NCBI GenBank assembly: GCA_017527825.1
Contig: JAFXPO010000028.1
Coordinates: 1-64,000, forward strand
DNA length: 64,000 bases
Origin: Oscillospiraceae bacterium
GTDB taxonomy: Bacteria; Bacillota; Clostridia; Oscillospirales; Oscillospiraceae
Direction of reading: 5' to 3'
This document shows positions 1 to 11,522 of the stretch, piece by piece (the first letter of the stretch is position 1; each line of letters begins with the position of its first letter). The translations under genes were made by a program, and so were the position numbers. The notes beneath the pieces were generated by a model. That model did not search any database. It saw nothing but the letters and a program-made list of their open reading frames with translations, and had not been told where the DNA came from.

Positions 1-129
1 CGCAAACCACCCGCTATACAGGAGTGAGCAAAGTAAATCCGGTTTTGGTATCTGCTATCAATTTGCTATCAAATGCCCCGTTTCCGCTTCAAAAACCCAG
101 TGTTTTCAAGGCTTTGCGGGTTTTGTCAG
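1..129. other. Left-edge sequence downstream of guaA, possible integration junction
   Basis: There is no convincing gene here. On the plus strand the near-direct repeats TGCTATCAA and TTGCTATCAA (about 54-76) are followed by an AT-rich stretch with a weak hairpin (AAACCC at about 96 with GCGGGTTTT at about 117). The stretch ends exactly at the guaA stop codon. The 3' end of guaA is a known integration site for tyrosine-recombinase islands in Firmicutes, and short repeats of this kind often lie beside integrase genes. That an element continues to the left is inference only. Confidence 0.3.
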
Positions 130-1110
130 TTATTCCCACTCAATGGTAGCGCTGGGCTTGGGGGTCACGTCCCAGAGGACGCGGTTGACGCCCTTGACCT
201 CGCTTGTGATGCGCGCGACGATTTTCTGCACCAGCGCGAAGTCCAGCTCCGCGACTTCGGCGGTGACGGCGTCCACCGTGTTGATGGCGCGGATTACCAC
301 CGGCCAGTCGTAGGTGCGCTTGCCGTCGGTGATGCCGGTGGACTTGAAGTCCGGCACGATGGTGAAGTACTGCCACACCTTGCCCTGTAAGCCTGCGTTC
401 GCGAACTCCTCGCGGAGGATCGCGTCGCTCTCGCGGACGGCCTCCAGGCGGGCACGGGTGATCGCGCCGACGCAGCGGACGCCAAGACCGGGTCCGGGGA
501 ACGGCTGACGGTACACCATGTTGTCCGGCAGACCCAGCGCCTTGCCCACCACGCGAACCTCGTCCTTGTAGAGCAGCTTGACCGGCTCCACCAGCTCGAA
601 GTTCAGCTCCGGCGGCAGACCGCCGACGTTGTGGTGGCTCTTGATGCCGTCGGACTCCAGAATGTCGGGGTAAATGGTGCCCTGACCGAGGAACTCGATG
701 CCGTCGAGCTTCTTTGCTTCTTCCGCGAACACGTCAATGAAGATTTTGCCGATGATCTTGCGCTTCTGTTCGGGATCGTCCACGCCCGCGAGCGCGTCGA
801 GGAAACGATCCACCGCGTCGACATAGATCAGCTCCGCGCCCAGCTCGTCGCGGAACACACGGATGACCTGCTCCGGCTCGCCCTTGCGCAGCAAACCGTG
901 GTTGACGTGGACGCAGACGAGCTGCTTGCCCACCGCCTTGATGAGCAGCGCCGCGACGACCGAGGAATCCACGCCGCCGGAGAGCGCCAGCAGCACCTTC
1001 TTCTCGCCGATCTGCGCCCGCAGCGCGGCGACCTGCTCGTTGATGAACGCTTCCGCCAGCTCAGGCGTGGTGATGCGTTCCATGGATGCGGGGCGAACGT
1101 TACCAGACAT
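130..1110 (-). CDS. guaA: GMP synthase, ATP-pyrophosphatase (synthetase) subunit without glutaminase domain
   Basis: This enzyme activates XMP with ATP and aminates it to GMP in the cytoplasm. The N-type ATP-pyrophosphatase P-loop SGGVDSS lies at residues 44-50. The signature PFPGPGLGVR and the dimerisation domain ending in KPSATIEWE follow. At 326 residues it matches only the C-terminal two thirds of a normal bacterial GuaA (about 510). The class I glutamine amidotransferase domain is absent, and the gene upstream is xpt, not a glutaminase. The start follows the strong site TTAGGAGG. It is cotranscribed with xpt, so XMP made by salvage can go straight to GMP. The ammonia source is unclear: free ammonia, or a glutaminase subunit encoded elsewhere as in archaea. 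Confidence 0.93.
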   Translation of the reverse strand: MSGNVRPASMERITTPELAEAFINEQVAALRAQIGEKKVLLALSGGVDSSVVAALLIKAVGKQLVCVHVNHGLLRKGEPEQVIRVFRDELGAELIYVDAVDRFLDALAGVDDPEQKRKIIGKIFIDVFAEEAKKLDGIEFLGQGTIYPDILESDGIKSHHNVGGLPPELNFELVEPVKLLYKDEVRVVGKALGLPDNMVYRQPFPGPGLGVRCVGAITRARLEAVRESDAILREEFANAGLQGKVWQYFTIVPDFKSTGITDGKRTYDWPVVIRAINTVDAVTAEVAELDFALVQKIVARITSEVKGVNRVLWDVTPKPSATIEWE

Positions 1111-1146
1111 AAAACATCCTCCTAAGTATAAAAATCAAAAGTGAAA

Positions 1147-1722
1147 TCAGTCCTCGCGGAAGGTAAGGTCTGTGCCCTCGACCTTGTCGATGACCGCCAG
1201 CGCCTTGTAGGGCACGCCCAGCGCGCGGAAGCGGTCGCCGCCGCCCTGAAAGCCCTTTTCCACCGCGATACCGATGCCCTCCAGCGTCGCGCCCGCGGCG
1301 TTTACGAGGTCGACAAGACCCTGCATGGCGTTACCCTTCGCCATGAAATCGTCGATGATGAGCACATGGTCGTCGGCGTGCAGCCATTCCTGAGAGATAA
1401 TGTAGGTGACCTTCTTCTTATAAGTATAAGAAAAAACATCGCTCTGATACAGACCGCCCTCGATGTTGTCGCTCTTCGCCTTCTTCGCGAACAGCAGGGG
1501 AACACCGTAACGTTGGGCGCAGATCGTAGCCAGTGCGATGCCGCTTGCCTCAGCCGTGAGAACCATGGTGATTTTGTCCATCGGGAAATACTTGGTGAAT
1601 TCGTCCGCCAGCGCGCTGAGCAGCGCGGTGTCGACGCGGTGATTCAGAAACCCGTCGACTTTGATGATGTCACCGGGCAGTACCTTGCCCTCGGCACGGA
1701 TGCGATCAATCAGAAGCTGCAT
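1147..1722 (-). CDS. xpt: Xanthine phosphoribosyltransferase
   Basis: The enzyme converts xanthine and PRPP to XMP in purine salvage. The 191-residue protein has the type I PRTase PRPP loop VLIIDDFMAKGNA near residues 120-132 and the start MQLLIDRI typical of Xpt. The start at 1722 was chosen because GCAGGAGG lies just upstream; the open frame runs 25 codons further without a ribosome site. It is the first gene of an xpt-guaA operon. The 5' leader is only about 30 bases, so the purine riboswitch that controls xpt in Bacillus has no room here. Confidence 0.93.
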   Translation of the reverse strand: MQLLIDRIRAEGKVLPGDIIKVDGFLNHRVDTALLSALADEFTKYFPMDKITMVLTAEASGIALATICAQRYGVPLLFAKKAKSDNIEGGLYQSDVFSYTYKKKVTYIISQEWLHADDHVLIIDDFMAKGNAMQGLVDLVNAAGATLEGIGIAVEKGFQGGGDRFRALGVPYKALAVIDKVEGTDLTFRED

Positions 1723-1755
1723 AAAATAAATCCCTCCTGCACGTTTATGTTGTAC

Positions 1756-1784
1756 ATTATGCGGGAAAACGACAACATGCGCAA
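1756..1784 (-). promoter_or_regulatory. Promoter of xpt-guaA
   Basis: TTGCGC (1779-1784) and CATAAT (1756-1761) are separated by 17 bases on the minus strand, about 30 bases before the xpt start. Confidence 0.6.
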
Positions 1785-1800
1785 GATGGTAAAGCAAACA

Positions 1801-1828
1801 AAAGGGAAGCGCTGCGGCGCCTCCCTTT
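1801..1828. terminator. Bidirectional intrinsic terminator
   Basis: A 12-bp stem with one imperfect pair (AAAGGGAAGCGC with GCGCCTCCCTTT) and a TGCG loop is flanked by T-rich tracts on both strands. It ends the minus-strand lipoprotein gene. Confidence 0.75.
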
Positions 1829-1836
1829 TTCGCGGT

Positions 1837-2829
1837 TTAACCCAAGGATTCGATCCATTCAAAGTCTGAGGCGGATACGTCCTCGCCAAAAAGCCATGCG
1901 GCGCTCCTGGCGTAGCGCAGCGCCGCGCCCAGCGGCGTGAGCAGGTCGGGGTTCTCCCCCGCGTCGCAATCCGCCTGCATGTCCGCGTAGTACGCGGCGG
2001 CGGTTTGATCGACGCCCAGCCCCGCGGGAAAGATCAGATGCGTGTCCGTCATGTCATAGTCCGAGTAGACGTAGCGGACGCGCTCCACGCACCAGATGCC
2101 GCCCTCCCCCTGCCGCGCGGGCTGGGACAGCGCCAGCAGCACCAGATCCATCGGCTCGCCGGGAATGCGGTAGCCCAGCTCCACATGCTCCCCGCCGTAG
2201 GTGTAATCGGCGTCGAAGAGTTCCTCCGCATTGTAGGCGGTCAGCCCGTTGCGCGCGATAATTTCAGCCGGAAGCGACTCCGCCCAGGCGTTCAGACGCT
2301 CCCACACGGCGAGGCTGACGCTGTCCGGCGCCTGCTCGCCGCGATAGAGCCGCACGTCCGTGGGCTGGGTGAGCAGATAGTAGGCGTGGTCGCCATCGCG
2401 GGCGAAGATCGAGGTGCCCGGTTCATCGCTGGACGCCCATTCCTCGAAGCCGATGCGGTCCAGTCGCGAGAGCGTGCACAGCAGCCCGTCGCCCCAGTCC
2501 TCGCCGGGGTGGTCCAGCTGCCCCGCCTCCACGGACGCCAGCTCCGAGAAGGAGATCAGCGGCGTGCGGTGGGCGCTCCACGCCTCCAGATCGGTCTCCA
2601 CTGCCAGCAGCGACAGATGATCCGTCGGCACGGGAATCTCCAGACCGTCAATGCTGTAGACCGTGACGTCTGGCTCCGGCGACGGCGGCGCAGACCCAAT
2701 GACCGGCACCGGCTCGGCGGGCGCGGTGACCTCGCTCGGCGGCGCCGATGGCGGCATATCCGGTTGTTTGGCGCAGCCCGACAGCAGAAAAACGCAGAGG
2801 GCAAGCACCGCGGCAATCGGGCGTTTCAT
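1837..2829 (-). CDS. Putative lipoprotein of unknown function
   Basis: I do not recognise the family. The 330-residue product starts with a type II signal peptide (MKRP, a hydrophobic stretch, then lipobox LLSGC at about residues 15-19), so it should be acylated and anchored outside the membrane. A Pro/Ala/Glu-rich linker follows to about residue 55. The rest is an acidic globular domain with many Tyr, Asp and Trp residues and no motif I can name. It has its own promoter (TTGTCT-17-TACAAT) and a GAGGAGGG ribosome site, and is followed by a terminator, so it is monocistronic between the atp operon and xpt. Confidence 0.8.
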   Translation of the reverse strand: MKRPIAAVLALCVFLLSGCAKQPDMPPSAPPSEVTAPAEPVPVIGSAPPSPEPDVTVYSIDGLEIPVPTDHLSLLAVETDLEAWSAHRTPLISFSELASVEAGQLDHPGEDWGDGLLCTLSRLDRIGFEEWASSDEPGTSIFARDGDHAYYLLTQPTDVRLYRGEQAPDSVSLAVWERLNAWAESLPAEIIARNGLTAYNAEELFDADYTYGGEHVELGYRIPGEPMDLVLLALSQPARQGEGGIWCVERVRYVYSDYDMTDTHLIFPAGLGVDQTAAAYYADMQADCDAGENPDLLTPLGAALRYARSAAWLFGEDVSASDFEWIESLG

Positions 2830-2860
2830 GGTCAGCCCTCCTCAAGATGATGCTGCTTCC

Positions 2861-2889
2861 ATTGTACAATACGGCGCGGGGCGAGACAA
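2861..2889 (-). promoter_or_regulatory. Promoter of the lipoprotein gene
   Basis: TTGTCT (2884-2889) and TACAAT (2861-2866) have a 17-base spacer, about 30 bases upstream of the start codon. Confidence 0.6.
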
Positions 2890-2905
2890 GCAACGATTTG
2901 GTTAC

Positions 2906-2936
2906 AAAAAAACGGCGAAGCGGGAGCTTCGCCGTT
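2906..2936 (-). terminator. Terminator of the ATP synthase operon
   Basis: A perfect 11-bp stem AACGGCGAAGC/GCTTCGCCGTT with a TCCC loop runs into seven T's on the minus strand. The atpC stop codon lies inside the stem. Confidence 0.88.
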
Positions 2937-3345
2937 ATTCGCCTGTTTCCGTGATTTTGAGTCGGTTCCGCGCACGGTCGAGATCGGCGCGCGCCTTGCT
3001 GCGCTGCTCCGGTGTGCTTGCCGCCTTGAGCGCCGCCTCCGCCGCCTCCGCGGCGGCGCGGGCGCGGTGGACGTCGATCTCCTCCGGCGTCTCCACACTG
3101 TCGAGCAGCACAAGCGCGTCGTTGTTCACGAAGCGGACGATGCCGCCGCCCGCGGCGACGCGGACGGTCTCGCCCTCCGCCGTGCGGAAGCTCAGCGCGC
3201 CGGGTACCACGGCGGCGACGAGGGGACTGTGGTTCGCCAGCAAGCCCAGCTCGCCGTCGGTCACCCGCAGCGACAGCGCCGCGCAGCGCCCCTCGAAGAA
3301 ATCACGATCCGCCGAGCGGATGTGCAGGTCAAACGTGATGGGCAT
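2935..3345 (-). CDS. atpC: ATP synthase F1 subunit epsilon
   Basis: This is the small rotor subunit that binds gamma and can inhibit ATP hydrolysis. The 136-residue protein has the usual N-terminal beta-sandwich (FDLHIRSADRDFFEGRCAALSLRVTDGELGLLANHSPLV) and a C-terminal helical hairpin rich in Ala and Arg, of standard family length. It is the last gene of the atp operon, 44 bases after atpD. Its stop codon lies within the operon terminator. Confidence 0.95.
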   Translation of the reverse strand: MPITFDLHIRSADRDFFEGRCAALSLRVTDGELGLLANHSPLVAAVVPGALSFRTAEGETVRVAAGGGIVRFVNNDALVLLDSVETPEEIDVHRARAAAEAAEAALKAASTPEQRSKARADLDRARNRLKITETGE

Positions 3346-3389
3346 GGTATCCTCCTCCGAGCCGCACGGCTGCGCGGCTGATTAGCTGA

Positions 3390-7415
<4,026 letters not shown>

Positions 7416-7423
<8 letters not shown>

Positions 7424-7898
7424 CGCGCTGCTCGCTTTCCGCCGCGTCCAGGAACTTGTCGAGGGCGTTGCCGTCGTTGATCAGGAGCTTCTGCACCGCC
7501 TCCATGGCGATGGCGCGAATCTCCTCGTTGGAGTCGGCGAGCGCTTTCTTCGAGCGCATTTCTGCGGTCTTGCCCGCGGTTTCGAGGATGCGGCGCGCCT
7601 GCGCGCGGGCGTCGCCCAGCAGGCGCTGCTTTTCCGCCTCGATCTCGTCGCTGGCGTGGGTGCGCATTTCCACGATCTCGCGCTCCGTGGCGCTGAGTTT
7701 TTCCTGCGCGGTCCTGCGCATGTCCGCAGCCTCCGCGCGGTCGGCTCTGGTCTGCGCGTCCAGCTCCTGATAGTGCTGCTCGCGCTTCGCCATGAAGCTC
7801 TTTACGGGCTTGTACAGAATGAAGTACAGACCGCCGGCGAGGATGGCGAAGTTGAGCAGGTGCAGCAGAATCTGCTGCCAGTCTATGTTCAGTGGCAT
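7416..7898 (-). CDS. atpF: ATP synthase Fo subunit b
   Basis: This is the peripheral stalk subunit. The 160-residue protein has one N-terminal membrane helix (about residues 9-30, ILLHLLNFAILAGGLYFILYKPV) followed by a long charged coiled coil rich in Ala, Glu, Arg and Gln. Length is typical. It overlaps atpA by 8 bases. Delta normally joins the b C-terminus to the top of F1, so this b should contact the delta-like domain fused to alpha. Confidence 0.95.
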
Positions 7899-7932
7899 AT
7901 CTTACGCTCCTTTGAAGGACGAGGATGCGGGG

Positions 7933-8292
7933 TTACAGAACGAAGATGATGAGGATGACGGCGAGCAGCGCGTAGATGATCGCGGTCTCGATGAACACGA
8001 GGCCCAGCATCATCGTCGAGCGGATGTTGCCGGTTGCCTCAGGCTGGCGGGCGACGCTCTCCGCCGCCTTGGTGGTGACGATGCCCATGGCGATGGCGCC
8101 CGCGGCGGCGGCAATGCCGATGGCGAGACCGGAGGCGAGGGACTTGCCGGTGACGGTGGCGGCGTCGGCTTCGATCTGCGCGACCTCAGGGGTAGCGGCG
8201 GAAGTCTCTGCGGCGAAGGCAAAGGTCGGCAGCGCGACGGCGAGGATCAGCGTGAGCAGCAGCGCCATGGCAAAGGTTTTCTTGCGATTCAT
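7933..8292 (-). CDS. atpE: ATP synthase Fo subunit c with N-terminal signal sequence
   Basis: This is the proteolipid of the rotor ring. At 119 residues it is longer than usual (70-90). Residues 1-28 look like a cleavable signal peptide (MNRKK, hydrophobic core, TFAFA-AE), followed by an acidic Ala/Thr-rich segment. The two-helix hairpin begins near residue 50 with polar loop ARQPE at 81-85. The ion-binding carboxylate is Glu102, in FIETAIIYAL. Compared with sodium-type rings it keeps Glu followed by Thr, and the Tyr. The helix 1 Gln is replaced by Met69 in my alignment, so proton coupling is more likely, though not certain. Confidence 0.93.
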   Translation of the reverse strand: MNRKKTFAMALLLTLILAVALPTFAFAAETSAATPEVAQIEADAATVTGKSLASGLAIGIAAAAGAIAMGIVTTKAAESVARQPEATGNIRSTMMLGLVFIETAIIYALLAVILIIFVL

Positions 8293-8327
8293 AATGTGTT
8301 TCCTCCCAATGTTAATTCTATATAATG

Positions 8328-9470
8328 TTAGCTTTCTTCTGTGGATTCTTCCGTGACCTCACGGTAGTACATGCCGACGAGCATCGTCAGCACATAGGAC
8401 TGCACGAGCGCGTGGAGCAGCGTGAACAATACACCAACCACCACCGGCAGCACATAGCTGAGCCTGACGTAGTGGTACACCAGTTCCGTCACCAGCAAGC
8501 CGCTGAGCAGCGCGCCGAAGAGGCGGAAGCTCATGGAAACGGGCAGCGAGAACTCCTTGAGCGCCGCGCCCGCGCCCTTGCCGCCGCGGCGGACGAGTCC
8601 GCCGAAGAAAATGACAAGGTAGCTCAGGCAGCCCATGGCGATGGCGGCGTTCACGTCGCTCAGCGGCGCGGGCAGCGCCACGGAGTGTCCGTGCGTGGTG
8701 ACCGCCTGCAAGCCGAAAAGCTCAAAGAGCGTACTGGAGAAGATGTACACGCCCGCGGCAAAGACGTAGCCGCCGATGAAGCTGGGCTTCTCCCCCGCCC
8801 CGACGCCCGCCATGCCGTCCAGCAGCCCCACGATGGTTTCGAGCACCATCTGGAATTTGCCGGGCACCTCGGTGAAGCGCGGGAGGACAAACAAGCGGAT
8901 CAGTACCGCCGCGACGAGCAGAATGCAGGTGACGGTCATCGCCGCGATGAGCGCGGGGTTCACGTCCTTGACGCCGAACAGGCTGATGCGGTTCACGTCG
9001 TGGAGCACCGCGTCGCGCATGGCGACCTGCACGTCGCCGTGGTCGCCGTGCCCGCCGGTGAGTCTGACGCCGGCGAACAGCACCGCGATGAGGACGAGCC
9101 AGACGCAAAGCGCCGTCCTGTTCGCCGCGACCCATCCGCCGAGAACGCCGGGGAGCCGCCGGAGCGCTTCGCCGCGGTCCTTCTTCACCGCGCGAGGCCT
9201 GGGAGCGCTCTTCGCCGCCTTCGGCTTCGGGATGAACGCGCCGACAAGGGTTTCCAGCAGCAGCTGGAACCGTCCGGGAACGATGGCGAACTTCGGGATG
9301 ACCCGCGCGCGGATCACCGCCGCCGAGAGCAGCAGGATCGCCGTGATGAGCAGCGCCGAGACGTTGCCCGTCCGCAGCGTAAGCGTTCCGCCGCCCGCGA
9401 GCAGCGCGAGAACCAGCAGTCCCGCCATGCCGCCGAGCCAGATCAGCAGAGGCTTTTTGATTTCTTTCAT
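8328..9470 (-). CDS. atpB: ATP synthase Fo subunit a with duplicated N-terminal segment
   Basis: This subunit forms the ion channel facing the c ring. It has 380 residues against about 220-280 in most bacteria. The core is normal, with the essential Arg316 in MSFRLFGALLSG and the final helices LLHALVQSYVLTMLVGMYY. The extra N-terminal part repeats an internal segment. Residues 37-79 (helix, then IPKFAIVPGRFQLLLETLVG) match residues 171-215 (helix, then LPRFTEVPGKFQMVLETIVG). A basic linker (residues 82-106) separates the copies. The start at 9470 has the site AGGGGG; an ATG 24 bases earlier has none. First gene of the operon. Confidence 0.92.
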   Translation of the reverse strand: MKEIKKPLLIWLGGMAGLLVLALLAGGGTLTLRTGNVSALLITAILLLSAAVIRARVIPKFAIVPGRFQLLLETLVGAFIPKPKAAKSAPRPRAVKKDRGEALRRLPGVLGGWVAANRTALCVWLVLIAVLFAGVRLTGGHGDHGDVQVAMRDAVLHDVNRISLFGVKDVNPALIAAMTVTCILLVAAVLIRLFVLPRFTEVPGKFQMVLETIVGLLDGMAGVGAGEKPSFIGGYVFAAGVYIFSSTLFELFGLQAVTTHGHSVALPAPLSDVNAAIAMGCLSYLVIFFGGLVRRGGKGAGAALKEFSLPVSMSFRLFGALLSGLLVTELVYHYVRLSYVLPVVVGVLFTLLHALVQSYVLTMLVGMYYREVTEESTEES

Positions 9471-9514
9471 ATCACACCCCCTATCCTGAGGCATAAAAAT
9501 TCAGACTAACGTGT

Positions 9515-9543
9515 AGAATACCACCTTTGCTCGAAAACATCAA
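9515..9543 (-). promoter_or_regulatory. Promoter of the atp operon
   Basis: TTGATG (9538-9543) and TATTCT (9515-9520) have a 17-base spacer. A 12-bp perfect palindrome CGTGAATTCACG (9554-9565) sits between this promoter and the divergent mntP promoter. Confidence 0.6.
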
Positions 9544-9593
9544 GCCGAAAATCCGTGAATTCACGCGAAATTAACGGCTCCGCCGGGTTTCCC

Positions 9594-9622
9594 TTGCAAA
9601 CGGGACGCGGGAGGGGTATAAT
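9594..9622 (+). promoter_or_regulatory. Strong promoter of mntP, almost no leader
   Basis: TTGCAA (9594-9599), a 17-base spacer and a consensus TATAAT (9617-9622). The mntP start codon is at 9633, so the expected transcription start (about 9629-9630) leaves a leader of only a few bases. Confidence 0.8.
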
Positions 9623-9632
9623 CCACTCTATT

Positions 9633-10208
9633 ATGGATGTGATCTTCTTTTTCAACAGTATCCTGTTGGGCGTGGGGCTTGCCATGGACGCGTTTTCGGT
9701 GTCGCTGGCAAACGGACTCCATGAGCCGCGCATGTCCCGCGGGCGGGAGTGCGCCATTGCGGGCACGTTCGCCTTCTTCCAGTTCCTCATGCCGATGGTC
9801 GGCTGGCTGTGCGTGCATACGCTGGTGGAGCGCTTTGCCGCGTTCGAGCGCTTCGTGCCGTGGATCGCGCTGCTCCTGCTGCTCTACATCGGTATCTCCA
9901 TGCTGCGGGAGGCGTTTCGCGGCGAGACCGGGGAGCCGTCCGGCGTCGGGGCGCTCGCGCTGCTGATGCAGGGCGTCGCCACCTCCATCGACGCGCTGTC
10001 CGTCGGGTTCACCATCGCGGACTATGCCGCCGCGGCGGCGTTCACCTGCTCGCTGATCATCGCGGCGGTGACCTTTGCCATCTGCGTGGGCGGATTGCGC
10101 GTCGGCAGAGTGATGGGGACGCGCCTCGCGGGCAGGGCGTCCGTCCTCGGCGGCGTCATCCTCATCGGAATCGGGCTGGAAATCTTTATCAAAGGTGTGG
10201 TGGCATAA
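9633..10208 (+). CDS. mntP: Manganese efflux pump MntP
   Basis: This six-helix membrane protein is predicted to export Mn(2+). The 191-residue sequence has the two family repeats with paired acidic motifs: GLAMDAFSVSLANG near residue 15 and QGVATSIDALSVGF near 112. The start at 9633 begins the first membrane helix (MDVIFFFNSILLG). A longer upstream frame lacks any family sequence and would start before the promoter. No ribosome site precedes the start, so translation is probably leaderless. The Mn-sensing yybP-ykoY riboswitch often found before mntP is absent. Confidence 0.92.
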   Translation: MDVIFFFNSILLGVGLAMDAFSVSLANGLHEPRMSRGRECAIAGTFAFFQFLMPMVGWLCVHTLVERFAAFERFVPWIALLLLLYIGISMLREAFRGETGEPSGVGALALLMQGVATSIDALSVGFTIADYAAAAAFTCSLIIAAVTFAICVGGLRVGRVMGTRLAGRASVLGGVILIGIGLEIFIKGVVA

Positions 10209-10239
10209 AAGCGTCGCTGCGCCTTTTTTCGTCAGGGGC

Positions 10240-10279
10240 TTGACAAACTGTTCTTACTGTGTATACTGAACATATACAG
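10240..10279 (+). promoter_or_regulatory. Promoter and probable operator of the GntR-ABC module
   Basis: TTGACA (10240-10245), a 16-base spacer and TATACT (10262-10267). An imperfect dyad, CTGTGTAT with ATATACAG (10257-10279), covers the -10 box and start region, where a YtrA-type repressor would bind. Confidence 0.65.
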
Positions 10280-10299
10280 AAAACACAAGGAGGCGCCGC

Positions 10300-10677
10300 G
10301 TGAATCTTTGGATCGACAACAAAAGCAGTGCCCCGATCTACGAGCAGATCGCCACGCAGCTCAAGACGCAGATCATCAGCGGCGCGCTGCGGGAGGATGA
10401 GCTGCTGCCGTCCATCCGCAGCCTTGCCAAGGACCTGCGCATCAGCGTCATCACCACCAAACGCGCCTATGACGAACTGGAGCGCGAGGGCTTCCTTTAT
10501 ACCGTGGCGGGCAAGGGCTGCTTTGTGGCGGCGAAGAACGTGGAGCTGCTGCGCGAGGAGAACCTCAAGGCGATCGAGGAGCATCTGGCGGCGGCGGCAC
10601 AGCTCGCGGCGAGCTGCAACGTGAGCACAGCGGAGCTGGCGGAGATGCTGCGGCTCCTGACGGAGGGTGAACGATGA
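10300..10677 (+). CDS. GntR-family repressor, YtrA subfamily
   Basis: This 125-residue transcription factor has an N-terminal winged helix of GntR type (APIYEQIATQLKTQIISGALREDELLPSIRSLAKDLRIS, then TTKRAYDELEREGF) and a short helical C-terminal dimerisation tail. That is the YtrA architecture, which usually represses its own ABC transporter operon. It starts with GTG seven bases after AAGGAGG. Its stop overlaps the ATPase start (ATGA), so the three genes are one unit. A dyad at its promoter supports autoregulation. The inducer is not predictable. Confidence 0.88.
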   Translation: MNLWIDNKSSAPIYEQIATQLKTQIISGALREDELLPSIRSLAKDLRISVITTKRAYDELEREGFLYTVAGKGCFVAAKNVELLREENLKAIEEHLAAAAQLAASCNVSTAELAEMLRLLTEGER

Positions 10678-11522
10678 ACGCACTGGAACTCAAACAGCTG
10701 GAGAAACGCTACGACGGCTTCACGCTGGGACCGCTCGACCTGACGCTGCCGAGCGGCGCGATCCTCGGCTTGATCGGGGAGAACGGCGCGGGCAAGACCA
10801 CGACCATCAAGCTGATTCTGGACATGATCCGCCGCGACGGCGGCGCGGTACGGCTCTTTGGCAAGGACAACCGCGAGAGCTTCCCGCTGGGCAAGGAGGA
10901 CGTCGGCGTGGTGCTTGACGAGGTGAGCTTCTCCGAGTGCCTGACGGCGGCGGAGGTCGGGAAGATCATGCGCGGCGTGTTCCGCAACTGGGACGCCGCA
11001 GCATTCGAGGGCTATTTGCGGCGCTTTGACCTGCCGGAGAAAAAGCGTTTCAAGGAGTTCTCCCTCGGCATGAAGAAGAAGCTCGGCATCGCGGTGGCGC
11101 TGTCCCACCGCGCGAAGCTGCTGATCCTCGACGAGCCGACGGGCGGACTCGACCCCGTGGCGCGGGACGAGGTGGTGGGCATCTTCTCCGAGTTCACGCG
11201 GGACGCGAGCCGCGCGGTGCTGATCTCGTCGCACATCGTCAGCGACCTCGAAAAGCTCTGCGACTACATCGCGTTCCTGCATAAGGGGAAGCTCATGCTC
11301 TGCGAGGAAAAGGACCGGCTCTACGAGGAATACGGCGTGCTGCGCTGCGCGCGGGAGGACTTCGCGGCGATCGACCCGGCGGCGGTGCTGGGCAAGCGCG
11401 AAACGCCCTATGGCGTGGAGGCGCTGCTGCGCCGCGAGGACGCGCCGCGCGGCATGGACGTGGGCCGCGTGGACATTGAGGAGCTGTTCGTGCTCATGGC
11501 GAGGGGAGGCGAAGGGAAATGA
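10674..11522 (+). CDS. ABC transporter ATP-binding protein
   Basis: This 282-residue nucleotide-binding subunit has Walker A GENGAGKTT near residue 38, the signature FSLGMKKK near 129 and Walker B LLILDEPTGGLDP near 150. It resembles the exporter ATPases of the YtrB/EcsA/BcrA kind. It sits between the GntR repressor and an ABC-2 permease with overlaps at both ends. Transport of a peptide antibiotic or lipid is a guess from context; the substrate is unknown. Confidence 0.9.
   Translation: MNALELKQLEKRYDGFTLGPLDLTLPSGAILGLIGENGAGKTTTIKLILDMIRRDGGAVRLFGKDNRESFPLGKEDVGVVLDEVSFSECLTAAEVGKIMRGVFRNWDAAAFEGYLRRFDLPEKKRFKEFSLGMKKKLGIAVALSHRAKLLILDEPTGGLDPVARDEVVGIFSEFTRDASRAVLISSHIVSDLEKLCDYIAFLHKGKLMLCEEKDRLYEEYGVLRCAREDFAAIDPAAVLGKRETPYGVEALLRREDAPRGMDVGRVDIEELFVLMARGGEGK

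Noticed and set aside
1723..1800. Purine riboswitch before xpt
   Set aside because: The leader is about 30 bases and has no three-way junction sequence.
9500..9640. yybP-ykoY manganese riboswitch before mntP
   Set aside because: The promoter abuts the start codon, so there is no leader RNA to hold one.
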